NCBI GenBank assembly: GCA_958295915.1
Contig: OY282381.1
Span: 332,722-396,721 of the forward strand
Reading direction: 5' to 3'
DNA length: 64,000 nt
Source: an uncultured Caldilineaceae bacterium
GTDB lineage: Bacteria > Chloroflexota > Anaerolineae > Caldilineales > Caldilineaceae
The notes under the pieces were generated by a model. It searched no databases. It was not told the DNA's origin and saw only the letters and a program-made list of their open reading frames with translations. The translations under genes were made by a program, and so were the position numbers. Shown one piece after another: positions 35,076 to 43,306 of this stretch. The stretch's first letter is position 1. Each line of letters opens with the position of its first letter.

Positions 35076-35548
35076 AGTCGTCTCCTTGTAAGCGGATGAA
35101 GTTGGAAGTATGAAATCCAAAGAGCCATTCACCCTCGGATTGGAAGTCGGCCGGCAGCCAGTATGGGAGAGGCCTCATCTCCTACTTCTTAACTTCTTGC
35201 TCTTTACTTTCTGATCGCTATTGTAGAGCAGCCGCATTTGGTTTGTCAAACCCGTTTTACCAGGGAGGGGATCTTTCCGATACAGCGCTGCCGCTTTGCC
35301 ATGCTGGGGCATGAGAAACGTGTGGTTCCAAAAGGGAATCCGAGGCCATAGAGATGCGCGCGTTCATGGGCAAGATCGATCCGTTGCGCGAAACTTTTCA
35401 TCAGAGCCTGCGTAAAACGTATTGGATACAACAACCTGCAGAGAGGGGGTGAGGATTCAGCGGGCATGATATCAATATCGGTCAAGCGCCACAATGAGCC
35501 AACCATGAAAATGAGCCAACCATGAACAAGTGTCATAAGGAGCCAACC
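35076..35548. other. 473-bp divergent intergenic region
   Basis: Between the minus-strand reductase operon and the plus-strand M16 peptidase gene. It holds the reductase promoter (35220-35249) and, at its right end, three copies of GAGCCAACCATG before the peptidase start. I see no further gene; an open frame on the minus strand across 35246-35581 lacks protein-like character. Confidence 0.55.
35220..35249 (-). promoter_or_regulatory. Sigma-70-type promoter of the nitrite/sulfite reductase operon
   Basis: Read on the minus strand: a perfect -35 TTGACA (35249-35244), an 18-bp spacer and a -10 TACAAT (35225-35220), about 145 nt before the reductase start. Confidence 0.65.
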
Positions 35549-35551
35549 ATG
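35496..35551 (+). promoter_or_regulatory. Tandemly duplicated translation-initiation segment with mini-ORFs
   Basis: GAGCCAACCATG occurs at 35496-35507, 35513-35524 and 35540-35551. The third is preceded by AAG (AAGGAG) and provides the chosen start at 35549. The first two create short frames ATG-AGC-CAA-CCA-TGA (Met-Ser-Gln-Pro-stop), each stop overlapping the next ATG. This could act as a translational leader. Confidence 0.55.
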
Positions 35552-38500
35552 GGCAAGACAATGACAATACAGCCTGCGCATTCTACACAGAGGCGGGGAT
35601 GCAGGACAATCCTCAGCCGAAGCCTGAGCAACGTGAAGCTCCTTCCTGGAATCCTGCTACTGTTTGCGCTGCTCGCCAGCGCGTGTCAGCCCATCCCTCA
35701 CACGTCAGCAACAACCGAATCGAGCGCAATGCAGGCAGGGGCGCCTGCCTCAGATGGAACATCGGCGCAGCGAACCCAGGAAACTGAACAGGAGCAGACC
35801 CGCCCGCTTGTCGATCCCAATACGCTGGACATGGATGCGCTCCTCCCCCTGGATCCAAGCATCCGCAAAGCGACGCTGGACAACGGCCTGACGTACTACA
35901 TCCGCCACAATACAGAACCGGTTAACCGGGCCACGCTGATGCTGATCGTCAACGCCGGCTCTGTACAGGAGGATGACGATCAGCTGGGGTTGGCCCATTT
36001 TCTCGAACACATGATGTTCAACGGCACCGAGCGCTTTCCCAAGCATGCGCTGATCGACTACCTTCAAAGCATCGGCATGTCCTTCGGGTCGGATGTGAAC
36101 GCCTCCACATCCTTCGACGAAACGATCTATTTCCTGGAGTTCCCCACCGACGACGCGGAAATCATCCGCACCACATTTCAGGTGGCGGAAGACTGGGCCG
36201 GCCACGCTACCATCTCCGATGAGGAAGTAGACAACGAACGCGGCATCATTCTGGAAGAGGAGCGCCTGGCGCTCCAGAACGTTGGTGGCCGCCTGACCAA
36301 ACAGATAATACCCTTCCTGCTCGGCGATTCCCGCTACACTGAGCGGATGGTCATCGGCGATATGGACATCATCCGCAATACGCCGGCGGACGCGTTGCGA
36401 CGGTTTTACCGCGACTGGTACCGACCCGATCTGATGGCGGTGGTCGTCGTGGGCGATGTCGATGTCGACGCCATGGAAGCGATGATCATCGAACACTTCA
36501 GCGATCTGTCGACACCGGAGACTCCGCGGCCCCGGCTCTCATATCCTGTGCCGGATCATGCCGATACCCGCTATCTGATCATCACAGATCCAGAGTTCCC
36601 GCAGACATTCGCCCAAATCATCTTCAGACAGTCCTTCGAAGAACTGACCACCGGCGCCGCCTACAGAAACAATCTCATCGGCTGGCTGTTCTACGATATG
36701 CTCAACTTCCGGCTTGAGGATATCGCCAGAGAAGCCGCTTCACCGTTTCTGTGGGCTTTTGTGGGTGAGGACGCGCCGGTGCGGGGTGTCACATATCGCA
36801 CTGTTAGTGTGCAGGTGCGTCAGGGAGAGGTCCTCTCTGGCCTGGACGCGATCCTGACAGAAATAGAACGGGTGCGCCGCCACGGCTTTACCGCCGCGGA
36901 GTTGGAGCAGGCCAAATCTCGATTGCTGAACGCTTTCCAGCGTCAGTTCAATGACCGCGAAAACTTGCAGAGCATCGCCTTGGCCTACGAGTACAGTCGC
37001 AACTTCCTGATGAACGAGGCCATCCCCGGCATCGCCTTCGAATATCGGTTGACAGAACGACTGCTACCGCAGATCGCCCGCCACGAGGTGAATCGGCGGG
37101 CGGAACAACATGTGGGTACCGCAAACCGCTCCGTGCTGGTTGTCGCTCCGGAGCGGGAAGCGGACAGCTTGCCCAGCCAAGAGGAACTGGCCGTCGTCAT
37201 CGACACAGTACAGGCCAAACAGATCGACCCGTACGCGGACATCGAAACGGTCACAGCCCTGTTGACCGATATCCCGCAACCGACGGCGATCATCTCCCAG
37301 CAGAGGGACGAGGCCTTCGACATCACCGACCTGACACTGGCAAATGGCGTGCGCGTGCTACTTAAACCCACGGATTTCCAAGACGAGGAAGTGATTCTCA
37401 GCGCCAGCAGCCCCGGCGGCTCCTCACTGGTCACGGATGAGGACTATCCGGAGGCGTCCACTATCAGCCTCATTGTCGAACAGAGCGGCATCAGCAATGT
37501 AAGCTACGCGGCGCTGCAGCGGCTGCTGGCCGACCAGGCCGTATCAGTCCAGCCCTTCATCAGTGAACTGGAAGAGGGGTTCCACGGCTTCGCCGGACAG
37601 GATTCCGTAGAAACACTCTTCCAGCTCGTTTATCTCTACGGCACCGCGCCCCACGCGGACGAGGATGCCTTTGCCACTATGAGAGATCAGTTCACCGATG
37701 CATTTCGCAACAGGGAACTCCAGCCCTTCTCTGAGCTTCAGGACGCCCTCACCGAGGCCCGCTACGGCAAGGGCAACACGCTCCGCTACCAGAGCTTCTT
37801 TCCTCTGGAAGCCTTTCCAACCTTCGACCTGGAGCGGGCTTTCGCCATCTATCAGGAGCGGTTCGCTGACTTCAGCGACTTTACCTTCATCTTGGTCGGC
37901 AACTTTGATGTGGAGCAGGTGACCGAATGGTCGCAGATCTACCTGGGCAATCTGCCGTCATTGAACCGCACGGAAACCTGGCAGGATGTCGCCCCGGACC
38001 CGCCGACGGGAATCATCGCCATGCCTGTCTACCGCGGTCAGGAGGCGCAGAGCCTCACCGTAATCCAGTTCACTGGGCCCGCCGACCAGACGCAGGAAAA
38101 CCGCCTGCATCTGCGCGTATTGGATACGATTCTGAACGCTCTACTGCGGGAAGAGTTGCGAGAGGAACGGGCCGGCGTCTACGCGTCTTACGCATCGGCC
38201 GGGTTGGAGCCTCATCCCGATAGCCTCTACGACTTCACTTTCTTCTTTGGCAGCAGTCCGGAGCGGGCCGAGGAGTTGACGGATGTTCTCTTCGGACTGA
38301 TCGAAGGAGTGCAGACAGACGGTCCTCGAGACGATCTGCTGGAGAAAGCCAAGGCGCAGATACTGCACCGGCGAGAGGAGCAGTTGGAGCAGAACTATTT
38401 CTGGCAGGGCGCGCTGATGTCCTATGTCACCGAAGCGGATGTCGAGCTGGCGGACCTGCTCGATCTGGAGATGGTGAAGAGTCGGGTGGAGGCCGTCACC

Positions 38501-38590
38501 GCCGCCGACATTCAGGCGGCAGCAGTGACGTTTCTGCCCTTAGACCGCTATATCCTGGCGACGTTGTATCCTGAGGACTTCGAGAACTAG
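35549..38590 (+). CDS. M16 family zinc metallopeptidase, exported lipoprotein
   Basis: Processing-peptidase-like protein of 1013 residues containing two M16 halves in one chain, as in PqqL-type proteins. The signal peptide ends in the lipobox LLASAC, so the enzyme should be anchored outside the membrane. The inverted zinc motif H150-F-L-E153-H154 lies in AHFLEHMMFNGTERFP, with a downstream Glu in ERGIILEEE as third ligand. The second half (from about residue 590) keeps the fold but lacks HxxEH, as expected. The start at 35549 has AAGGAG upstream; ATG 35522 is in frame but has no such site. A clear terminator follows the gene. Confidence 0.92.
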   Translation: MGKTMTIQPAHSTQRRGCRTILSRSLSNVKLLPGILLLFALLASACQPIPHTSATTESSAMQAGAPASDGTSAQRTQETEQEQTRPLVDPNTLDMDALLPLDPSIRKATLDNGLTYYIRHNTEPVNRATLMLIVNAGSVQEDDDQLGLAHFLEHMMFNGTERFPKHALIDYLQSIGMSFGSDVNASTSFDETIYFLEFPTDDAEIIRTTFQVAEDWAGHATISDEEVDNERGIILEEERLALQNVGGRLTKQIIPFLLGDSRYTERMVIGDMDIIRNTPADALRRFYRDWYRPDLMAVVVVGDVDVDAMEAMIIEHFSDLSTPETPRPRLSYPVPDHADTRYLIITDPEFPQTFAQIIFRQSFEELTTGAAYRNNLIGWLFYDMLNFRLEDIAREAASPFLWAFVGEDAPVRGVTYRTVSVQVRQGEVLSGLDAILTEIERVRRHGFTAAELEQAKSRLLNAFQRQFNDRENLQSIALAYEYSRNFLMNEAIPGIAFEYRLTERLLPQIARHEVNRRAEQHVGTANRSVLVVAPEREADSLPSQEELAVVIDTVQAKQIDPYADIETVTALLTDIPQPTAIISQQRDEAFDITDLTLANGVRVLLKPTDFQDEEVILSASSPGGSSLVTDEDYPEASTISLIVEQSGISNVSYAALQRLLADQAVSVQPFISELEEGFHGFAGQDSVETLFQLVYLYGTAPHADEDAFATMRDQFTDAFRNRELQPFSELQDALTEARYGKGNTLRYQSFFPLEAFPTFDLERAFAIYQERFADFSDFTFILVGNFDVEQVTEWSQIYLGNLPSLNRTETWQDVAPDPPTGIIAMPVYRGQEAQSLTVIQFTGPADQTQENRLHLRVLDTILNALLREELREERAGVYASYASAGLEPHPDSLYDFTFFFGSSPERAEELTDVLFGLIEGVQTDGPRDDLLEKAKAQILHRREEQLEQNYFWQGALMSYVTEADVELADLLDLEMVKSRVEAVTAADIQAAAVTFLPLDRYILATLYPEDFEN

Positions 38591-38617
38591 GAGAATCAGA
38601 AATAGAGACTGCCAGAG

Positions 38618-38662
38618 TGAAACGGGGAGGGAAACGACTGAATGCCTCCCCGTTTCATTTTG
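38618..38662 (+). terminator. Rho-independent terminator after the M16 gene
   Basis: A perfect 13-bp stem, TGAAACGGGGAGG (38618-38630) with CCTCCCCGTTTCA (38645-38657), a 14-nt loop and then TTTTG. It could also serve the minus-strand small gene at 38705, since the stem is symmetrical. Confidence 0.8.
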
Positions 38663-38704
38663 CGCGTGTCCTCAGGATATTGGGCTGTTTGAAGTTGAAC
38701 TGAT

Positions 38705-38902
38705 TCAATGTCCGTAGAAGTGTTCCGTCGGGTCGATGACCGTATCCTGCCAGTCGAGAAGCCTGGCCGCCTCTTCCAAGCTACCCGCCTTGCCGTCATC
38801 GATGAGCTGCTGGAGGATGGCGATTTGCATGTCGGTCAACATATCGGCTTGCAACGCTAACAACCAGCTATCAAACTCACGTCTTTCATTGATAAGCGCC
38901 AT
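38705..38902 (-). CDS. Small helical protein, 65 residues
   Basis: The ATG at 38902 is preceded by GAGGAGA at ideal distance. The product is acidic and helical (MALINERREFDSWLLALQAD ... GSLEEAARLLDWQ), with no signal or membrane segment. The central part resembles the small helical proteins that pair with DNA-binding or antitoxin partners, but no partner gene is adjacent. I do not recognise a family. Confidence 0.55.
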   Translation of the reverse strand: MALINERREFDSWLLALQADMLTDMQIAILQQLIDDGKAGSLEEAARLLDWQDTVIDPTEHFYGH

Positions 38903-39012
38903 CGGTCTCCTCACGATTCCAATCAGGCAGCAGATAGAGTACAAACGGACTCTACGGGAATATCAGTAGTTCCGACGCAGAAACGTGATACGCGGAAGGC
39001 TTTGGTCACGTT

Positions 39013-39330
39013 TCAGGCATCCATCGTGAACTCCACATCGCTGCCGTCTTCAAAATAAAGCTGCAAATGGAGTGCGTTCAGTCGGAAGTAATGCATGGAG
39101 CGGCAGGTACGGTCCGCCTGCGTCTGTCCGGCGGATGCCTTCGTCCAGCGACTGTCCCGCCCCTTGTGTTCAAACTGCAGATAACTGCCGTCCTTAAAGA
39201 AGAGCACAGCCTGATTGAACTGGGTATTGGCCACATAGCGGACCGCCTGCGCGGCCACGCTTTGAGCTTGTGAAAATGACTCCAGCTCCGACTGCAAAGG
39301 CTCCTCTGCTCCCATCGTCCTTTTTGCCAT
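39013..39330 (-). CDS. Hypothetical protein, 105 residues
   Basis: Small soluble protein with beta-strand-rich text (VLFFKDGSYLQFEHKGRDSR and HLQLYFEDGSDVEFTMDA) after a helical start. The ATG has AAAGGA upstream and a well-formed minus-strand promoter lies about 80 nt before it. I do not recognise a family; the two repeated FxDGSxxxF elements suggest a small beta-barrel or binding domain. Confidence 0.6.
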   Translation of the reverse strand: MAKRTMGAEEPLQSELESFSQAQSVAAQAVRYVANTQFNQAVLFFKDGSYLQFEHKGRDSRWTKASAGQTQADRTCRSMHYFRLNALHLQLYFEDGSDVEFTMDA

Positions 39331-39392
39331 ACAGATCCTTTTCGCCAGACCGGAGAGATCGTTCGATCAGCAAATCCGTGCCCTGACGATTT

Positions 39393-39437
39393 TATAGTCG
39401 CTGAAAAGACTATACAGCAGACGCGGCTGATATGCAA
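39393..39437 (-). promoter_or_regulatory. Minus-strand promoter with palindrome over the -10 box
   Basis: -35 TTGCAT (39437-39432), 17-bp spacer, -10 TATAGT (39414-39409). The -10 is one arm of a perfect inverted repeat TATAGTC...GACTATA (39393-39414), so a repressor could bind there. It drives the gene at 39013-39330. Confidence 0.55.
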
Positions 39438-39531
39438 GAGAATTTGCCGACTGGAAAGTTTTCCTGAAAAGCGCCGGGTATGCTACCATTGGTCTGTACA
39501 GGTGACCCAAACCTATCAATGGAGGCGCGCC

Positions 39532-39918
39532 ATGAAAAAGCTGCTCAAGTTTCTTGTTTTCGTCGGCTTTGTCGTCGGCATCGTGTATGTTGTCAAACAG
39601 GCCCTACGTGGGCCACAGTCGGAGGGATCCGGCGCAGGTGTATTGCCGGAGACGCCCGTAACGCCCCTGGAGGACGCGCCGTTGGGCGGTGAAGTCAGCC
39701 AGCAGCTTCTGGATATCCTGGTAGACCCGGAAGACAAGGGCGAATTGCAACTGGTTGACGACAGCAAATTCCTGCTCAACCCCCGCAATGGCTACCGCTA
39801 TCCCATCCGTAACGGCATTCCGGTGATGCTGATTGAAGAGGGTAAGAAATATCAGGATACGAGCCTCATCCAGAGCACCCATAACGGCCAGCAGGGAAAA
39901 GAGGCCGAATCGGCCTGA
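39532..39918 (+). CDS. Membrane-anchored Trm112-like (UPF0434) domain protein
   Basis: Protein of 128 residues from the ATG at 39532, with GGAGG seven bases upstream. One membrane segment (about 5-24) is followed by a flexible Pro/Gly linker and a Trm112-like domain: LLDILVDPEDKGEL and YRYPIRNGIPVMLIEEG. The zinc-binding Cys of canonical members (CPxC) are replaced by DPED, so metal binding is probably lost. Standalone Trm112-like proteins activate methyltransferases; the membrane anchor points to another role here. Confidence 0.75.
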   Translation: MKKLLKFLVFVGFVVGIVYVVKQALRGPQSEGSGAGVLPETPVTPLEDAPLGGEVSQQLLDILVDPEDKGELQLVDDSKFLLNPRNGYRYPIRNGIPVMLIEEGKKYQDTSLIQSTHNGQQGKEAESA

Positions 39919-39930
39919 GTCTGTTTGCGT

Positions 39931-39958
39931 CTGCCACTAGCCGCCGGTCACTGGCCAC
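39931..39958 (-). repeat. Family E repeat fragment at the end of the histidine kinase gene
   Basis: CTGCCACTAGCCGCCGGTCA followed by CTGGCCAC. On the minus strand GTGGCCAGTGA supplies the stop codon of the kinase gene. Confidence 0.55.
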
Positions 39959-41639
39959 GATACGGCTGAGCGGGAATCTCCAGTATAAACTTTGCGCCTT
40001 CATCGCTTACCACACGCACTTTGCCGCCGTGGGCTTCAACAGCGCTTTTGACGATTGCCAGCCCCAATCCGGCCCCCGGCAGTCGCTCGTTGTTTTCAGC
40101 CCGGTAGAATCGCTCGAAGATGCGATCCTGGTCGACAGGCCGTATGCCCGGCCCGCTGTCCGCCACCCACAGGACGGTTGCGTCTGTGCGTTCTTCTGCT
40201 CCGATCTCCACAACGCCGCCGGCCGGCGTGTACTTTAAGGCGTTGTCCACCAGATTGGCCAGCGCCATCTCCAAACGTGCCCTGTCACAGCGGATCGCTT
40301 TGAGCCCAGCGGCGAGGGAAAGGCGTAGGTCGATCCCCTTTTCTGCGGCCAGGGATCGGAATGGGGTGAGTGCGCCTTCCATCAGATTGGCGACATCGTG
40401 CTGCGCCACGTCCAATGAAGCCACTCCCCCATCCAGGCGGGAGAGATCGAGCAGATGCTCGGTCATCCACTGCAAGCGTTCCAACTGACGCTGGCTTTCC
40501 GCCAGAAATTCGGCTCGGGTCGCAGGGTCGCCGCCGGCCTGGCCTTGGAGGATCTCTACGAACTGGCGCAATGCCGTCAGCGGTGTGCGGAGTTCATGGG
40601 AGGCATCGGCGATGAAGCGGCGCAGCGCATCCCGTTCCGCGGCCAAGTCGGCAAAGGTAGCCTGCAGACGAGCGGCCATCCGATTGAAACGCCGGGCTAC
40701 GTCACCGACTTCGCCGACGGTCTCCGGCGCTCTGGCCGTCAGGTCTCCCCCTTCCATCTGCCGGGTGGCGCCTGCCAGCGCCAGCAGGGGCGCGGTCAGT
40801 GTTCGGCTTATCAGAAATCCGAGCAACGCTGCCACCAAGACCGCGCCAAGCCCGGCAACCAACAGCGAACGACGAATCGCGAGCAGCGGTTCAGCAAACA
40901 GGGGATAGCGGTTTGTCATCTGCACATATCCTATCACCTGATCACCCTGATGAATCGGTTGTGTAACCGTCTGTCCGGCGGCTGTGAGCTGCGCGGACGC
41001 GCCCGCGTCGCCGTAAATAGCTTGCCAGAAGGGCCGAAATGGCCGGTATCCCTTTGCCAGAACCGGAGTTGAGGTTGTTGCGAGGGGCGCAGGTGTTGTG
41101 CCCGTCAATTCCTCGACTATCAATCGATCCCCCCATAACCCCGGTCGCCGCTCGACAGAGAAGATAGAAGTAGAGATACTGTAGAAATTCTCAGTATCCA
41201 TCTCCAGGGCAAACATGCCTCGCGGATGTCCTGGGACAATGACGAACGGGCCTATGAGTTTACCTCGCAAGGATTCGCTGTCGATTCGGGGCGACTTCTC
41301 CGTCATTCTCAAAGTGGGGCGCGCGGATTCCAATTCCGTTGGCTCTACTTGGGAACTTGCCAGCATCTGCCGGGCGGTGTCGAGGATCTGCACGTCGGTA
41401 TTGGTCAGGAACCCGGACGTTATCGCCAACTCCTGCAAACGGAGGTGGTGGCGAGACGGAATCAGCAGTGGTCGAGCCTTGCGGGCCACTGTTGCGGCGT
41501 TCAGGATCAGAACCTCCTGTTCACGGTCGGCCATATATCGGGTGACCAGATTCAGGGCGACGATACCGATCAATAGGATGGTCAGGAGAGTCAGTGCAGT
41601 GTAGCTGAGAATCAGACGCCAGCGGATGGAATGCAGCAT
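39948..41639 (-). CDS. Sensor histidine kinase with periplasmic domain and HAMP
   Basis: Two-component kinase of 563 residues. Membrane helices lie at about 10-33 and 258-282, with a sensor domain of about 220 residues outside the cell and a HAMP linker (about 283-335). His348 in ASHELRTPLT is the phosphoacceptor. N box NLVDNALKYT (462-471), G1 VADSGPGI, F box IFERFYR and G2 GAGLGLAIVK follow. GGGAG precedes the ATG. The likely partner is the OmpR-type regulator at 43307, separated from the kinase by a PDZ protein gene. The last residues and the stop codon fall in repeat text. Confidence 0.92.
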   Translation of the reverse strand: MLHSIRWRLILSYTALTLLTILLIGIVALNLVTRYMADREQEVLILNAATVARKARPLLIPSRHHLRLQELAITSGFLTNTDVQILDTARQMLASSQVEPTELESARPTLRMTEKSPRIDSESLRGKLIGPFVIVPGHPRGMFALEMDTENFYSISTSIFSVERRPGLWGDRLIVEELTGTTPAPLATTSTPVLAKGYRPFRPFWQAIYGDAGASAQLTAAGQTVTQPIHQGDQVIGYVQMTNRYPLFAEPLLAIRRSLLVAGLGAVLVAALLGFLISRTLTAPLLALAGATRQMEGGDLTARAPETVGEVGDVARRFNRMAARLQATFADLAAERDALRRFIADASHELRTPLTALRQFVEILQGQAGGDPATRAEFLAESQRQLERLQWMTEHLLDLSRLDGGVASLDVAQHDVANLMEGALTPFRSLAAEKGIDLRLSLAAGLKAIRCDRARLEMALANLVDNALKYTPAGGVVEIGAEERTDATVLWVADSGPGIRPVDQDRIFERFYRAENNERLPGAGLGLAIVKSAVEAHGGKVRVVSDEGAKFILEIPAQPYRGQ

Positions 41640-41788
41640 GGTACGGCTCCCAATGTCAAAGCGGGATGCACCGAAGGTTCTCGGCGCATCCCGGAATACA
41701 CACCAGTGGCTTGTGGCTGATCACGCGCCACTTGATACTATACTGAGGAGCGCTGTTGGGGTCTGCGGAACGCTCTCTCCAGCGTCAC

Positions 41789-43069
41789 TCAGATTTTCTG
41801 TGTGTTCGGAACCGGCGCAGGCCTGTCATCGTCCTGCATCTCCGGATCGACAGGTATCCAGAAACGGGGCATCTCAAAAGCGCCATCGGAGTCACGGGAA
41901 AAGCGGAAGAATCTGAACTCGTTCGGGATGCGGAATCCAAAGCGGTTCACGCCTGAGCGGCCCTGGGCGTCTCTCTCCATCCTAGAGGATACGATCCGGG
42001 CGCCAAGAAAGGCTTTCTCCTCATCATCCGGGTGAGCGCCGAGCGTCACAGCCACAGTGACCGCTTCACCGTCCCGGTCAACCATCACCTGCGCCTCATC
42101 GCCAGGGCTGTACTCGGCCAGGGCCGCTGCCAGGTCGTCGAAGCCTGCCACCTCCATCCCATCTACAGCGGTGATCACATCGCCCTTCTGCAGACCCGCG
42201 GTCGCCGCCGGGCTGTCCTCCCGCACGCCCAGAATCATCGCGCCATCAGCCATCTTGAAGAAAGGCATTCTCTGCCCTTCGAAGCCGTGGAAGCGGAAAT
42301 GCTCCATGGGTACGATCCGGGCGCCAAGAAAGGCTTTCTCCTCATCATCCGGGTGAGCGCCGAGCGTCACGGCCACAGTGACCGCTTCACCGTCCCGGTC
42401 AACCATCACCTGCGCCTCATCGCCAGGGCTGTACTCGGCCAGGGCCGCTGCCAGGTCGTCGAAGCCTGCCACCTCTATCCCATCTACAGCGGTGATCACA
42501 TCGCCCTTCTGCAGACCCGCGGCCGCCGCCGGGCTGTCCTCCTGCACGCCCAGAATCATCGCGCCATCAGCCATCTTGAAGAAAGGCATTCTCTGCCCCT
42601 CCTTGAACCGTCCACCGAACCCCTGGGGGCCAACAAAGCCGCCGCGGCCTCGCATCCCGAAGGGTCGGTGATGGCCGGCCCATGTAGTGCGCGTCGTAAC
42701 GCCCAACAGAGGCTGCCCGTCACGGTCGCCCAGGGTGATGGTCAGCGTCCTTTCCTCGTCTCCATGCCTCACTGTCAGCTCGACCGTGTCGTCCGGCTCG
42801 CGCATCAGGATCACGTGTCTCAGCTCGGCGGCCGTATTGACCGCGTCGCCATCAATAGCCAGCAGAACGTCGCCGCGAGCTATGCCAGCCTCTGCAGCCG
42901 GGCTGTCCTCGCCCACGCCGGCGATCAAAACACCCGGATCCGGCTTGGGGTGATCCGTCCGTTGAGCGGCCAAGACGGAGCCACTCCAGATGAAAAGCGC
43001 CAGCAGCGCCAACGGCAACACGAGCCATCTGGCAAAACGCTTACCGGTCTTTGGCCTAAAGTGTGTCAT
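41789..43069 (-). CDS. Exported protein with three PDZ domains, two of them recently duplicated
   Basis: Protein of 426 residues from the ATG at 43069, chosen because AGGAGG lies five bases upstream. A signal peptide or N-terminal anchor (about 12-35) is followed by three PDZ domains. The last two are near-identical copies of a 107-residue unit (GQRMPFFKMADGAMILGV ... KAFLGARIV). No protease domain or catalytic Ser is present, unlike DegP. Its gene lies between the response regulator and the kinase, so the protein may bind envelope peptides and tune the kinase, as PDZ sensors do in other stress systems. That link is inferred from gene order only. Confidence 0.85.
   Translation of the reverse strand: MTHFRPKTGKRFARWLVLPLALLALFIWSGSVLAAQRTDHPKPDPGVLIAGVGEDSPAAEAGIARGDVLLAIDGDAVNTAAELRHVILMREPDDTVELTVRHGDEERTLTITLGDRDGQPLLGVTTRTTWAGHHRPFGMRGRGGFVGPQGFGGRFKEGQRMPFFKMADGAMILGVQEDSPAAAAGLQKGDVITAVDGIEVAGFDDLAAALAEYSPGDEAQVMVDRDGEAVTVAVTLGAHPDDEEKAFLGARIVPMEHFRFHGFEGQRMPFFKMADGAMILGVREDSPAATAGLQKGDVITAVDGMEVAGFDDLAAALAEYSPGDEAQVMVDRDGEAVTVAVTLGAHPDDEEKAFLGARIVSSRMERDAQGRSGVNRFGFRIPNEFRFFRFSRDSDGAFEMPRFWIPVDPEMQDDDRPAPVPNTQKI
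41991..42597 (-). repeat. Tandem duplication of a 321-bp unit in the PDZ gene
   Basis: 41991-42276 and 42312-42597 match almost base for base at an offset of exactly 321 bp (107 codons). The few differences show a recent event. Confidence 0.85.
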
Positions 43070-43111
43070 ACATACCTCCTGTGTTATGCGGTAAACTGAG
43101 TGAATGCGAAT

Positions 43112-43197
43112 CCCGTTTGAAACCAAAATTTCTGAACGGGCACAGTGCGGATTTTCAATGTGAATGCACATTCAAATCCATCACATCTATCAGTATA
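43112..43197 (-). promoter_or_regulatory. Control region of the PDZ gene: -10 box, palindrome and leader hairpin
   Basis: On the minus strand a consensus-like -10 TATACT (43197-43192) lacks a good -35, which suits activation by a regulator. A perfect palindrome TGAATGCACATTCA is at 43161-43174, just downstream of the expected start. An interrupted hairpin CCCGTT...AACGGG at 43112-43140 lies in the leader before the PDZ start. Confidence 0.5.
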
Positions 43198-43306
43198 GTC
43201 ACAGAACGTGAAAGGTCTGTTGCCGTTCCGTTAAGATTTCATAATGTATCGTGGTCGGTGATCAGGTACAGGCCACCGTTTTGCATCCCTGGCTCTGTGT
43301 AACGCT

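Noticed and set aside
35246..35581. 111-codon minus-strand frame in the region upstream of the M16 gene
   Set aside because: It overlaps the reductase promoter and the M16 start, lacks a ribosome site and shows no recognisable pattern.
42032..43099. 355-codon open frame with internal repeats on the plus strand
   Set aside because: It is the complement of the PDZ gene; its repeats simply mirror the PDZ duplication.
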